Positions 9,023 through 18,338 of a stretch of DNA of 64,000 bases are shown here, piece by piece. A program made the translations under genes and the position numbers. Origin of the DNA: Dokdonella_A sp937902695 (lineage in GTDB: Bacteria; Pseudomonadota; Gammaproteobacteria; Xanthomonadales; Rhodanobacteraceae). The stretch lies in NCBI GenBank assembly GCA_048498135.1, contig JBEHYO010000006.1, forward strand, positions 17,557-81,556, given 5' to 3'. Position 1 is the first letter of the stretch. Each line of letters opens with the position of its first letter. Below the pieces are notes generated by a model. The model worked only from the letters and a program-made list of their open reading frames with translations. It searched no databases and was not told where the DNA came from.

Positions 9023-9922
9023 TCAAACCCTCTTCGGCTCGCGCTGGCTCAAGATCACGCTGCCGAGAATCAGCACCGCCGACGCCACCATCGTCAGGGT
9101 CGGCGTCTCGCCAAGCAGCAGCCAGCCCCACGCGACGCCGAAGATTGGCACGAGGTACGTCGTCGTCGACGCGCGCGCCGATCCGACGCGCTGGATCAGC
9201 CGGAAGAACAGCCAGTATGCGATGCCGGTGCAGAGCACGCCGAGCGCCGTCGCTGCGAGCCAGGACACGGCCGGAATCGGCGCCGCAGGCCGCGTCGCCG
9301 CCGCGAACGGCGCGGCCATCAGCGTCGCGCAGCTCAGCGTGCCCGCGACGCCGGCGCTCGGCGGAATGTCGCTCAGCCAGTGCCGCGTCAGGTTGATCGA
9401 GAAGCCGTAGCAGAGCGACGCGATCGAGCCCGCGATCGCCGCGCCCATGACGTTCTCGCCGGCTATGCGCCCGCTCGCGAGGATCACGACGCCGATGAAG
9501 CCGACCACGAGGGCGATGCCGCGCCGGCGCCCGATCTGCTCGCGGAACACGACGAATGCGACCAGCGCGGCGAACAGCACCGTCATGCTGTTCGCGATCG
9601 CGCCGATGCCGGCCGGCGCCCGCTCGGCGCCCCACGCGAACAGCGTGAACGGAATCGCCGAGTTGAGCGCGCCGATCAGCGCGAAGCGCGGCCAGTGCGC
9701 GCGCGTGATGCGCGCCCGCGCGCGCCAGAGGAACGGCAGCAGGATCGCGACGCCGCTGACGAGCCTGACGCCGACCAGCGGCAGCGGCCCGAAATCCTTG
9801 GCGGCGACGCGCATGAAAAGAAACGAGCCGCCCCAGATCGCGCCGAGTACGAGGAGCTCGATCGGCGTCCAGAGATCGCGGCTGGGGCGGAGCGCGGTCG
9901 CGCCTTCGGCGAGGGTCGTCAT
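9023..9922 (-). CDS. EamA/DMT family transporter
   Basis: A 299-aa drug/metabolite transporter superfamily protein with about ten transmembrane helices and the two tandem EamA domains (first starting near LGAIWGGSFLFMRVAA, second near AIAGSIASLCYG). The conserved glutamate-rich end of each repeat can be seen in REQIGRRRG and LLLGETPTL. Family members export amino acids, metabolites or drugs, or import metabolites; the substrate here is unknown. The start is placed at the ATG for MTTLAEGATALRPSR, since the 23 codons further upstream do not look like family sequence. Divergent from the ArsR-type regulator at 10078, which might control it. Confidence 0.87.
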   Translation of the reverse strand: MTTLAEGATALRPSRDLWTPIELLVLGAIWGGSFLFMRVAAKDFGPLPLVGVRLVSGVAILLPFLWRARARITRAHWPRFALIGALNSAIPFTLFAWGAERAPAGIGAIANSMTVLFAALVAFVVFREQIGRRRGIALVVGFIGVVILASGRIAGENVMGAAIAGSIASLCYGFSINLTRHWLSDIPPSAGVAGTLSCATLMAAPFAAATRPAAPIPAVSWLAATALGVLCTGIAYWLFFRLIQRVGSARASTTTYLVPIFGVAWGWLLLGETPTLTMVASAVLILGSVILSQREPKRV

Positions 9923-10077
9923 GCGAAGCGAATTCTGCCTGTTGAGCCCGGCGCTGACACGAGCCGGCCCACGCGAAATGCGCGGGTCCACTTGGGAACG
10001 GACGCTACGCCATCCGCGCCGCCGACGCTTCGCCGCGGGACGAAGCGAGCCTGGCGGGCCCGCGCTAGTCTAGCCGC

Positions 10078-10761
10078 ATGGACGAACCGGTCACCCGCCA
10101 TCAACTCGCCGAGTTCGGCGCGCTGCTCGCGGAACCCGCGCGCGCCGCGATCGTGCTCGCGCTGCTCGACAGCCGCGCACGGCCCGCCGGCGAGCTGGCG
10201 ACGATCGCCGGCGTCGCCGCCGCGACCGCGAGCGCACATCTGAAGCGTCTCGCCGATGCGGGTCTTTTGAGCGTCGTCGGCCAGGGCCGTCATCGCTATT
10301 ACCGGCTCGCCGACGAAGATGTCGCGCACTGGATCGAAACGCTGATGCTCGCGGCACCGCGCCGCATCAAGGAGCGCTCGATCGCCGACCGCGATCTCGC
10401 GGCGGCGCGCACCTGCTACAAGCACCTCGCGGGCAAGCTCGGCGTCGCGCTGTTCGATCGGCTGCGCGGCGCGCATGCGCTCGATCTCGGCAGCGACGCC
10501 GTGCGCCTCAACCGCAACGGCGAATCGCTGCTGCGCGAGAGCGGCCTGATCGTCGAAGGCGACGCCGCCGTGCTCGGGCTCGACGGACGCACCTGCGTCG
10601 ACTGGACCGAGCGGCGCTTTCATCTGTCCGGTCCGCTCGGCACGCTGCTCGCGCGGCGCATGCTCGACGAACGCTGGCTCCTGCGCCGGAACGGCACGCG
10701 CGCGGTCGGCATCAGCGCACGCGGCCACGAAGGTTTGCGCGCACTCGGCGTCGACTGGTGA
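10078..10761 (+). CDS. ArsR-type winged-helix transcriptional regulator
   Basis: A 227-aa regulator. The N-terminal 90 residues form an ArsR/SmtB-like winged helix: LLAEPARAAIVLALLD, then the recognition region AATASAHLKRLADAGLL and the wing QGRHRYYRLADEDVAHWIE. No metal-binding cysteine pair of the classical ArsR kind (ELCVCDL) is present, although a single Cys lies in AARTCYKHLAG. The extra 130-residue C-terminal region (RRFHLSGPLGTLLARRMLDERW) makes it longer than typical ArsR proteins (about 100-120 aa) and may bind a ligand. Divergent neighbour of the EamA transporter, so possibly its regulator; this is inference from position only. Confidence 0.87.
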   Translation: MDEPVTRHQLAEFGALLAEPARAAIVLALLDSRARPAGELATIAGVAAATASAHLKRLADAGLLSVVGQGRHRYYRLADEDVAHWIETLMLAAPRRIKERSIADRDLAAARTCYKHLAGKLGVALFDRLRGAHALDLGSDAVRLNRNGESLLRESGLIVEGDAAVLGLDGRTCVDWTERRFHLSGPLGTLLARRMLDERWLLRRNGTRAVGISARGHEGLRALGVDW

Positions 10762-10770
10762 CGGCTCTTT

Positions 10771-10820
10771 CCCCCTCCCGCTCGCGGGAGAGGGTCAGGG
10801 TGAGGGCAAGCGTGGATCAC
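10771..10820. repeat. Dispersed GAGAGGG palindrome with tail, copy 7
   Basis: Full-length copy: CCCCCTCCCGCTCGCGGGAG, tail AGGGTCAGGGTGAGGGCAAG, end CGTGGATCAC. It starts 9 bp after the regulator stop and lies before the convergent methyltransferase gene. Confidence 0.85.
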
Positions 10821-10836
10821 GCCAGCAAACGAACGC

Positions 10837-11604
10837 CTACTCGCGCATTCGCCCGCAGCGAACATGAAAATCCCAGTGCACCGCGCGCCGTTCCGCGGGA
10901 TCGCCCCATGCGCCGCGAACGTCCGCTTCCACCGTCGCAACCGGATCGCTGCCGTTGGCCTTGATGTAGCGCTGCGTCGCCGACCACGAGCGCAGGTACG
11001 CGAGGAACTGCGCGACATCCCAGTCGACGCGCATTTCGAACGCGGGCGCCGCGACTTCCTCGAACGGCGCGCCGTCGCCGAAGGGCATCGGAATCGTTCG
11101 GTAGCCCGCATCGACATAGTCGCGCTCGGGCGGCCAATACGGTCCCGTGAGGTCGATGTAGACGCGATCCTTCAGCGCGTCGACGGCGGGCGTGACGCGG
11201 CAATCGGCGTACGCCCATGCCGCGAAGAGACCGCCCGGCTTCAGCACGCGTCCTGCTTGGGCGAAGAACCGCGCGAAGTCGAACCAGTGCAGCGCCTGCG
11301 CGACGGTGACGAGATCGGCGCTCGCCGACGGCAGCGAGCACTGCTCGGCGGGCTCGACGCGGTACTCGATGTTCGGCCGCGCGGCGGCATTGGCGATCTG
11401 GTTCGCGCTCGGATCGGTCGCGAACACGCGCGCGAAACGGGCGGCCAGCGTGACGCTCGCCTGCCCGTTGCCGCAGCCCGCGTCCCACGCGAGCGTCCGC
11501 ACCGGCGCCTCGCGCGCGAGCCAGTCGAACAGCGCGGGCGGATACAGCGGGCGCGCCTCGCGGTATGTCGTCGCGTGGCCGGAAAAATGATCGTGGAACG
11601 TCAT
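10837..11604 (-). CDS. Class I SAM-dependent methyltransferase
   Basis: A 255-aa methyltransferase of the UbiE/Coq5-like type. Motif I is LAWDAGCGNGQAS (about residues 38-50), with acidic motif II in FATDPSANQI, the post-I segment ADLVTVAQALHWFDF and motif III VLKPGGLFAAW. The HWFDF signature is typical of TrmB/BioC-like and yeast Crg1/Tmt1-type small-molecule methyltransferases. The substrate is unknown. The ATG (MTFHDHFSGHATTYREARP) overlaps the TGA of the upstream acetyltransferase gene as ATGA, so it is the third gene of a translationally coupled set rluE-GNAT-methyltransferase. Confidence 0.88.
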   Translation of the reverse strand: MTFHDHFSGHATTYREARPLYPPALFDWLAREAPVRTLAWDAGCGNGQASVTLAARFARVFATDPSANQIANAAARPNIEYRVEPAEQCSLPSASADLVTVAQALHWFDFARFFAQAGRVLKPGGLFAAWAYADCRVTPAVDALKDRVYIDLTGPYWPPERDYVDAGYRTIPMPFGDGAPFEEVAAPAFEMRVDWDVAQFLAYLRSWSATQRYIKANGSDPVATVEADVRGAWGDPAERRAVHWDFHVRCGRMRE

Positions 11605-12080
11605 GCCCGCAATGATAGGGCCATGAACAAGGTGCCTTCGCGCGCCGCGTAGTACGGCGCGATCGGGACGAAGCCGAGCGTGCGATAGAGCGCGATCGCT
11701 TCGTGCATCGACGGCAGCGTGTCGAGGCGCAGCTCCGCGTAGCCGAGCTTCGCAGCTTCGGCGATGACCGCTTCGGCGAGCGCGCGGCCGAGCCCGAGCC
11801 CGCGGCCTTGCGGCGACACGAACAGGCGCTTCATCTCGCAGCAGCGCGCATCGATCGGGCGCAGCGCGACGCAGCCGATCGCGGTGCCGGCTGCGTTGCG
11901 CGCGATCAGCAGCTGTCCGCGCGGCGGCGCGTATTTTCCCGGCAACGTCGCAAGCTCGTCGGCGAAGCCCTGGTACGAGAGATCGACGCCGATGTGCGCC
12001 TCGTAGGCGCGGAAGAGCGCCTCGATCTCGACAATGTCGCGCGCCTCGACAGCGGCGATCGTGAATGCATTGCCGGTCAC
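11601..12080 (-). CDS. GNAT family N-acetyltransferase
   Basis: A 159-aa GCN5-related acetyltransferase. The acetyl-CoA binding motif A is clear: MKRLFVSPQGRGLGLGRAL (about residues 83-101, Q/RxxGxG/A). Motif B follows in RLDTLPSMHEAIALYRTLGF. It would transfer an acetyl group from acetyl-CoA to an unknown amine. The start is a GTG that overlaps the stop of rluE as GTGA, and its own stop overlaps the methyltransferase start as ATGA. This arrangement implies coupled translation. Confidence 0.87.
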   Translation of the reverse strand: MTGNAFTIAAVEARDIVEIEALFRAYEAHIGVDLSYQGFADELATLPGKYAPPRGQLLIARNAAGTAIGCVALRPIDARCCEMKRLFVSPQGRGLGLGRALAEAVIAEAAKLGYAELRLDTLPSMHEAIALYRTLGFVPIAPYYAAREGTLFMALSLRA

Positions 12081-12634
12081 CGGTCCGATTCCGCAGAAAC
12101 GACGCGGCTTCGACCCGACTCGAGATCGCCGAGTTCATACGGCCCCGCGCCGACGCGGATCAGCCGCAGCGTCGGCAGCCCGACCGCTGCCGTCATGCGA
12201 CGCACCAGCCGATTGCGGCCTTCGCGGATACTGAGGCGAATCCACGCATCGGGCACGTTCTTGCGGACGCGGATCGGCGGATCGCGCGGCCACAACCGCT
12301 CCGGTGCGCCGGCGAGCGCTTCGGCGTCGGCCGGCAACGTCGGACCGTCATTGAGCATGACGCCGCGCCGCAAACGCTCGAGCGCGGCTTCGTTCGGCGT
12401 GCCTTCGACCTGCACGAGATAGGTCTTGGCGAGCTTGTGCCTGGGATCGGTCAGCCGGTGCGCGAGCGCGCCGTCATCGGTCAGCACGACGAGGCCCTCG
12501 GAATCGAAATCGAGACGTCCGGCCGGATAGACGTCCGGAACGCGGACGAAATCCGCGAGCGTCGGCTTCGGCGGGACGCTGCGGTCGGTGAACTGGCAGA
12601 GGACGCCGTACGGCTTGTTGAGGAGGATCAGCAT
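12077..12634 (-). CDS. rluE: 23S rRNA pseudouridine synthase, RluE type
   Basis: A 185-aa member of the RsuA/RluE family. The catalytic segment AGRLDFDSEGLVVLTDDG carries the conserved Asp that attacks the uridine ring; other family blocks are MLILLNKPYGVLCQFT at the start, KTYLVQVEG, and IREGRNRLVRRMTAAVGLPT. It has no N-terminal S4 domain, matching RluE, which in E. coli makes pseudouridine 2457 of 23S rRNA. The frame continues 14 codons upstream, but those codons come from a palindrome copy, so the ATG at 12634 is chosen. First gene of the coupled three-gene operon. Confidence 0.9.
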   Translation of the reverse strand: MLILLNKPYGVLCQFTDRSVPPKPTLADFVRVPDVYPAGRLDFDSEGLVVLTDDGALAHRLTDPRHKLAKTYLVQVEGTPNEAALERLRRGVMLNDGPTLPADAEALAGAPERLWPRDPPIRVRKNVPDAWIRLSIREGRNRLVRRMTAAVGLPTLRLIRVGAGPYELGDLESGRSRVVSAESDR

Positions 12635-12663
12635 GCGCGATCGCTCCGGATTGCCCGACCAGA

Positions 12664-12687
12664 CCCTCTCCCGCAAGCGGGAGAGGG
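12664..12687. repeat. Dispersed GAGAGGG palindrome, copy 8
   Basis: Perfect inverted repeat CCCTCTCCCGC-AA-GCGGGAGAGGG with 11-bp arms, between the lipoprotein methyltransferase stop and the rluE start. It sits upstream of rluE on the coding strand. Confidence 0.85.
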
Positions 12688-12700
12688 TGATCGAGTGCGA

Positions 12701-13657
12701 TCAGTTGCCGCCCGAGTCGTTGCCCTGGTGGAAGATCTCGTCGCCGGCGCCGGGCTTCACGAACTTCAGCGTCATGCGGTCCGATTCGCCGATCGCGAGG
12801 TATTTTTCGCGATCCTTGTCGCCGAGCGTGAGCGTCGGCGGCAGCGTCCAGACGCCTTTCTCGTAGTCCTTCGTGTCCTTCGGATTCGCATTGATTTCGC
12901 TCTGCGCCTTGAGCCTGAAGCCGGCGTCGGTCGCGAGCTTGATGACGTAGTCGGTGGGAAGGTAGCCCTTCTCCTTGGTCTGCTCGACGTTCGCGCCATC
13001 GGCGGCGCGATGATCCTCGACGCCGAGCACGCCGCCCGGCTTCAGCACGTCGAAGAATGCCTTGAACATCTGCGGCGCCGTATTGGCGGACACCCAGTTG
13101 TGCACGTTGCGGAACGTGACGACCATGTCCGCCGATCCGGCCGGACCGAAGTTCGGCGCCTGCCCGTCGAACTCGACGATCTTCGCTTCGCCGTATTCGG
13201 CGGCGTCGTCGGCGAACTTCTTCTTGAGGCCGGACTGATCCTGCGCGTCCTCGCCCTGCGGCTTCTTCGGCTTGGCGATCGCGGCGACGTAGGTACCGTT
13301 GCCCTTGAGCGCCGGCGCGAGGATCTCGGTGTACCACCCAGCCCCGGGCGTGATCTCGATCAGCGTGTCGCCGGGCTTGAGCCCGAAGAACTCGAGCGTC
13401 TCCTTCGGATGGCGGTACTGATCGCGGGCCTTGTTCTTGTCCGAGCGCCAGTTGCCGGCAATGACGGTGTCGAGCTTCGGGCCCATCAGCGCGGCTGCGC
13501 TCGTCGGCGCGGCCGGCGTCGCGGGCTGATCGAGCGGGGCGGCGGCCTTCGGCGCGGGCGCCGCGGCGGGCGCGGTCTGGGCGGCCTGCTCGGCGCTTTC
13601 CTTGCCGCAGGCGGCGACCAGCACGGCGAAGGCGAGAGCAATCGGTAGTCTCTTCAT
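12701..13657 (-). CDS. Predicted lipoprotein with class I methyltransferase fold
   Basis: A 318-aa protein with a lipoprotein signal sequence: MKRLPIALAFAVLVAAC, in which LVAAC is a lipobox. A low-complexity Ala/Pro linker (about residues 21-60) precedes a methyltransferase-like domain with IEITPGAGWYTEILAPAL as motif I, VVTFRNVHNWV as a post-motif, and FFDVLKPGGVLGVEDHRA. The domain resembles the predicted methyltransferases of COG4798. It is unusual to find this fold on an exported lipoprotein, because S-adenosylmethionine is cytoplasmic; it may bind another ligand or be inactive. The ATG at 13657 begins directly at the signal peptide, with GAGGAC upstream. Single gene. Confidence 0.88.
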   Translation of the reverse strand: MKRLPIALAFAVLVAACGKESAEQAAQTAPAAAPAPKAAAPLDQPATPAAPTSAAALMGPKLDTVIAGNWRSDKNKARDQYRHPKETLEFFGLKPGDTLIEITPGAGWYTEILAPALKGNGTYVAAIAKPKKPQGEDAQDQSGLKKKFADDAAEYGEAKIVEFDGQAPNFGPAGSADMVVTFRNVHNWVSANTAPQMFKAFFDVLKPGGVLGVEDHRAADGANVEQTKEKGYLPTDYVIKLATDAGFRLKAQSEINANPKDTKDYEKGVWTLPPTLTLGDKDREKYLAIGESDRMTLKFVKPGAGDEIFHQGNDSGGN

Positions 13658-13711
13658 GACGTCCTCGGAACGGTGCAACGGCGCGGATGCGTCGAGGGCG
13701 CGAAGCCTAGC

Positions 13712-13739
13712 AGGGAACGGGGAACCGGGAACAGGGAAG
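13712..13739. repeat. Short degenerate GGGAAC-type direct repeat
   Basis: Four imperfect units of the type GGGAAC/GGGGAAC/CGGGAAC/AGGGAA in a row, in the 250-bp gap between the lipoprotein gene and the DUF1328 gene. No function is apparent; such GGGAA-type runs may be polymorphic. I see no gene in this gap. Confidence 0.45.
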
Positions 13740-13911
13740 GCGGGGCGGGACTTCACATTGCTGTCCGCTCGCACGCAGAAGGCGCGTCATTCAACTGCCA
13801 GACGGGTCCGGCTCACGAGCGATTCATTGCGCGCAGTGCCTCCTAGACGGGCACCGGAAAACGGCGCTGCCCGCGCGTTTGCCGGGCGACTCAACCCAAG
13901 GAGCCAAGGCC

Positions 13912-14079
13912 ATGCTGCACTACGCCATCGTGTTTCTCGTCATCGCGCTGATTGCCGCCGTGCTCGGCTTTGGCGGCATCGCCGGTGCCGCCGCCGGCAT
14001 CGCGAAGATCCTGTTCCTGGTCTTCCTCGTGCTGTTCATCGTCGCGCTGTTGATGGGCCGCCGATCGCCGCGGGTCTGA
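13912..14079 (+). CDS. Small membrane protein, DUF1328 / YtjA family
   Basis: A 55-aa protein consisting of two hydrophobic helices: MLHYAIVFLVIALIAAVLGF, then GGIAGAAAGIAKILF and LVFLVLFIVALLMG, ending in a basic tail RRSPRV. This is the DUF1328 (YtjA) pattern at the usual length. The family is widespread in Proteobacteria and often stress-induced; its function is unknown. The ATG has an ideal AAGGAG 8 bp upstream, which decides the start over an ATG 11 codons earlier. Followed by a good terminator hairpin. Confidence 0.9.
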   Translation: MLHYAIVFLVIALIAAVLGFGGIAGAAAGIAKILFLVFLVLFIVALLMGRRSPRV

Positions 14080-14105
14080 CGCATTCCTGATCGCCGGCAC
14101 GAAAT

Positions 14106-14125
14106 GCCCGCCTCGTGCGGGCCTT
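14106..14125 (+). terminator. Rho-independent terminator after the DUF1328 gene
   Basis: Stem GCCCGC and GCGGGC around the 5-nt loop CTCGT, followed by CTTTCG. Compact GC stem with a short T-tract, 26 bp after the stop codon. It also lies just past the aceK stop on the other strand, so it may serve both genes. Confidence 0.6.
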
Positions 14126-14128
14126 TCG

Positions 14129-15883
14129 TCATGCGCGCGGGCGAATGCGCGCCGGCTCGGGATACGGCGGAATATCGGTCGAATCGCCGGCGGCGATGTG
14201 CGCCTGCACCGATTGCCACCATGCGGGATCGAAGATCTCCGGATGCGCCGCCAGCAGCGCGTCGCGCAATGCGTCCGGCAGGCCGAGGAAGCGCGCGAAA
14301 AGCTCGGGAAACACGTCGTCGTGGCGCACCGAGAGCCAGTCCTCGACAGGGCGCGTCTCGTCCTCCTCGCGCGCCTGCGGGATGCGGCGGAAGCGGCACT
14401 GCTCGACGAGGCAGAGCTCGTCGTAGTCGTAGAAGATCGTGCGGCCGCGGCTCGTCACGCCGAAGTTCTTCAGGAGGAGATCGCCCGGAAAAATGTTGCT
14501 GCGCGCGAGATCCTTGATCGCCTGCCCGTAATCGAGCACGGCGGGCAATGCGACCGCGTAGGGATTCTCGCGCGCGTGCAGGCTCAGCGGGCGCAGGCGC
14601 CGCTCGATGTAGCAGTGCTTGACGAGGAGATCGTCGCCCTCGATCGCGACGGCTTCCGTGCACTGCTCCAGCAGCTCCTCGCGTATGTCGGGATCGAGCA
14701 GCCGCAGCGGGAAGCGCAGGTAACGGAACTCCTGCGCATCGACGAGGCGCCCGATGCGGTCGTAGCGGAACACGAGCCGGTATTTCTCCTCGACGATGCG
14801 GCGCGCGCTGTCTTTCGGATACGCGAACGCGTCGCGGATGACCTTGAACACGATCGGATAGTCGCGCGGCGTGAACACGGCCATGACCATGCCGCGCGCG
14901 CCGTCGGCGCGCACGATGCGCTCGTCCGGGTGCGTCGCGAGATGACGGAACAGCGCGCGGTAGCGCTCCGTCTTGCCCTGCTTGGCGCGGCCGAGCACCG
15001 TGTAGAGCTCGCCGATCGGCTTGTGCGGCATGAGCTCGCGCAGGAACACGATCGCATCGCCGACGGTAGGCAGATCGGCGAGAAAATAGCTTCGCGAAAA
15101 GCCGAACAGCGCCGACACCTGGCCGATCTCGGTGAGCACGGCATCGGCGCGGACGCCGTTTTCGTCGTTGACGAGCGCGATCACGAGCGGCACCCAGTCT
15201 GCACCTGCGGCGGCGCGGCCCGCGAGCAGGCGGCCCACGAGGTACGCGCGGCGTTCGCGGAAGAAGCGCGTGCGCAGCATCTCGATGCGGAACACCGTGT
15301 GGCCGCCGGGAATGCCGAAGCGCTCGATCAGCGCCTCTGCGATCGCGGCGCCGCTCGCGACGTCGGCATATCCGTTCGAGAACGGGTAGTCGCCGAGCAG
15401 GGCCGCGCAGACTGCACCGAGATCGCCTTCGGCGGTGTAGGCATTGCGCGCGATCGGCTCGACGACGTTCGCGGTCGGATCGGCATCGAGCGCGACGAAC
15501 TCGATGCCCGGATCGACGCCGCTGGTATGGAAGAAGCGTCGCGACAGCGAATTGAAGAATGTCTTGAAGAGCTCGCGATCGAGTACCGGCTCGATGCGCA
15601 CGGCGAACTCGTCGCGGATGGCGGCCCATAGCGGGCGGTTGCGGATGCGATCGTCGAGCAGGAGCTCGAGGCGGCCAAGCGTCTCGGCGAGGCATTCATC
15701 GTAGAGATCGAGGCGCCAGACGACGTCGATCTGCGCCTGCTTCCAGTTGCGGCGCTCGAACCAGCGCTGGGCGCGGCGCGTGATGTCGGAGAACCGCGCG
15801 TTGTAGTCGAGGAACGCGTCGAGGATCAACGCGGCGGCGCGCGCTTGCATCGTGGTGGCGGACGCCGGCGCATCGGTGCTCAC
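14129..15883 (-). CDS. aceK: Isocitrate dehydrogenase kinase/phosphatase AceK
   Basis: A 584-aa bifunctional enzyme, about the family's usual length. It phosphorylates isocitrate dehydrogenase to switch it off, pushing isocitrate into the glyoxylate bypass, and dephosphorylates it again. The N-terminal regulatory half contains FFNSLSRRFFHTSG. The kinase-like domain shows VFTPRDYPIVFKVIRD (the ATP-anchoring lysine), NIFPGDLLLKNFGVTSRGR and FYDYDEL (the metal-binding loop), all characteristic of AceK. Its substrate gene icd lies immediately upstream on the same strand, with a palindrome copy in the 64-bp gap, so icd-aceK is likely one unit. No aceA or aceB is in the window. Confidence 0.95.
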   Translation of the reverse strand: MSTDAPASATTMQARAAALILDAFLDYNARFSDITRRAQRWFERRNWKQAQIDVVWRLDLYDECLAETLGRLELLLDDRIRNRPLWAAIRDEFAVRIEPVLDRELFKTFFNSLSRRFFHTSGVDPGIEFVALDADPTANVVEPIARNAYTAEGDLGAVCAALLGDYPFSNGYADVASGAAIAEALIERFGIPGGHTVFRIEMLRTRFFRERRAYLVGRLLAGRAAAGADWVPLVIALVNDENGVRADAVLTEIGQVSALFGFSRSYFLADLPTVGDAIVFLRELMPHKPIGELYTVLGRAKQGKTERYRALFRHLATHPDERIVRADGARGMVMAVFTPRDYPIVFKVIRDAFAYPKDSARRIVEEKYRLVFRYDRIGRLVDAQEFRYLRFPLRLLDPDIREELLEQCTEAVAIEGDDLLVKHCYIERRLRPLSLHARENPYAVALPAVLDYGQAIKDLARSNIFPGDLLLKNFGVTSRGRTIFYDYDELCLVEQCRFRRIPQAREEDETRPVEDWLSVRHDDVFPELFARFLGLPDALRDALLAAHPEIFDPAWWQSVQAHIAAGDSTDIPPYPEPARIRPRA

Positions 15884-15906
15884 GCAGCCAGTCTAGCGCA
15901 GCGCGT

Positions 15907-15931
15907 CCCCTCTCCCGCTGCGGGAGAGGGG
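15907..15931. repeat. Dispersed GAGAGGG palindrome, copy 9
   Basis: Inverted repeat CCCCTCTCCCGC-T-GCGGGAGAGGGG with 12-bp arms, in the gap between icd and aceK. A strong stem here could attenuate read-through or stabilise the icd part of the transcript, giving more Icd than AceK. That role is inference. Confidence 0.8.
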
Positions 15932-15947
15932 GAAGAGCGCATTCGCT

Positions 15948-17204
<1,257 letters not shown>

Positions 17205-17330
17205 GGATGTCTCCGAAAAAATCCGGCGCACGGCGCGGGGCCGCGCGAGGTGGGCCGCTATTGTCGCGTGTTCGGGCCTCGCGTTGAAGGGTGGGCTGCC
17301 GGCGGTCTAAGACCGCTCGATCACGGCCGC

Positions 17331-17358
17331 AAAAAAAAGGCGCGGATCGCTCCGCGCC
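17331..17358 (-). terminator. Rho-independent terminator of the lipoprotein/LysM transcript
   Basis: On the minus strand: stem GGCGCGGA and TCCGCGCC, tetraloop GCGA, then eight consecutive T. It lies 24 bp past the stop of the lipoprotein gene. This is the clearest minus-strand terminator in the window. Confidence 0.85.
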
Positions 17359-17382
17359 TTTCGGTTTGCCGTCCCGAGCCGG

Positions 17383-17874
17383 TTACTTGACCGAGAAATC
17401 CTTGCTGCTGACGGCATTGCCGTCGAGCGAGATCTCGACCTTGTAGTTGCCGGCCGGCCAGCCATCCGGCTTGGAGATGTGGAACGTGGTGACGGCCGGG
17501 CCCGTCGGGGCGATGGTCTGGCTCGAATCGTTGACCGTCTGGCCGTCCTGGTACGTCCACTTCGCGCCGAGCGTCGCGCTCGTCGCGCTGCCGGTGGTCG
17601 CAACCGCGGCGTAGATCGTGTCCTTCGGCGAGAACGACGTCGTCGGCGAGGTGACTTTCTGGTCGGCACCGACGGCCGTGCCGAGATCGACGGACGTCAC
17701 GCTGACGCCCTGCTGCGCCGGCGCCGCTGCCGGCGGTGGCGTCGTTGCCACGGGTGCGGGCGGCGGCGTCGTCGCCGGCGCAGGCGCGTTCTCGGGGCCC
17801 TTGTTGCATGCAGCGAGCGTGAGTGCGCCGGCAAGAGCGAGCGCGAGCAGTGACAAAGTCCTTTCAGGTTTCAT
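17383..17874 (-). CDS. Putative lipoprotein of unknown function
   Basis: A 163-aa exported lipoprotein. Residues 1-23 are a signal sequence with lipobox LTLAAC, so the mature protein would be lipidated on cysteine. A Pro/Ala/Thr-rich linker (TTPPPAPVATTPPPAAAP) covers about residues 35-52. A compact beta-rich domain of about 100 residues follows, with PKDTIYAAVATTG, GAKWTYQDG and PDGWPAGNYKVEISLDGN; the last looks like an immunoglobulin-like strand pair. I do not recognise the family. Thirty bases upstream is the LysM protein gene, and a strong terminator lies downstream, so the two probably form one transcript. Confidence 0.83.
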   Translation of the reverse strand: MKPERTLSLLALALAGALTLAACNKGPENAPAPATTPPPAPVATTPPPAAAPAQQGVSVTSVDLGTAVGADQKVTSPTTSFSPKDTIYAAVATTGSATSATLGAKWTYQDGQTVNDSSQTIAPTGPAVTTFHISKPDGWPAGNYKVEISLDGNAVSSKDFSVK

Positions 17875-17903
17875 GGATTCTCCTCCGCGGTTATTGGCTG
17901 CCG

Positions 17904-18206
17904 TCATTTGGTCTTGACGCCGGTCGGAATCTTCAGGACCTGGCCCGGCTTGATCAGATCGGGATTCGAAATCTGGTCGCGATTGGCATCGTAGATCTCG
18001 TGCCAGCGGTTCGCGCTGCCGTAGAACTCCTTGGCGATCTTCGAGAGCGTATCGCCCTTGTTGACCGTGTAGGTCTGTGCGGCGGTCGGCGCCGTCGATT
18101 CGACGCCGGACTGGACGTTGCCGAAATCCGCCTTCGGCGCGGACGGCGCTGTCGAGGAAGAGCCGCTCTGCACGTTCGAGAAATCGGGTTTCTTGGCATC
18201 GCCCAT
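17904..18206 (-). CDS. LysM domain protein
   Basis: A 100-aa protein. The C-terminal half is a LysM module (TYTVNKGDTLSKIAKEFYGS, then ANRDQISNPDLIKPGQVLKIP), similar to the LysM of the E. coli potassium-binding protein Kbp/YgaU. LysM modules usually bind peptidoglycan. The N-terminal half holds two copies of a roughly 17-residue repeat, DFSNVQSG and DFGNVQSG, each followed by a Ser/Thr/Ala-Pro stretch. There is no signal peptide, as in YgaU, so the location is uncertain. Upstream partner of the lipoprotein gene. Confidence 0.87.
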   Translation of the reverse strand: MGDAKKPDFSNVQSGSSSTAPSAPKADFGNVQSGVESTAPTAAQTYTVNKGDTLSKIAKEFYGSANRWHEIYDANRDQISNPDLIKPGQVLKIPTGVKTK

Positions 18207-18338
18207 GGCCGCTCTCCGCGCGTTTCAGGATCGTTAACATTAATCCCGGGCGCTTAATGGCGTCTGAGCAGGCACCCGTCGCGGACACGCAGCCGACATA
18301 TCGTGCCGAGCACCGCACGTGGATCCACGTACGAAAAA

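Noticed and set aside
12635..12676. Upstream extension of rluE starting MRERVWSGNPERSR
   Set aside because: These codons are palindrome-derived sequence, and the conserved RluE N-terminus begins at the ATG at 12634.
18317..18330. Perfect 14-bp palindrome ACGTGGATCCACGT after queF
   Set aside because: It lies just past the queF stop without a T-run and with only a two-base or no loop, so it is a poor terminator; no other role is supported.
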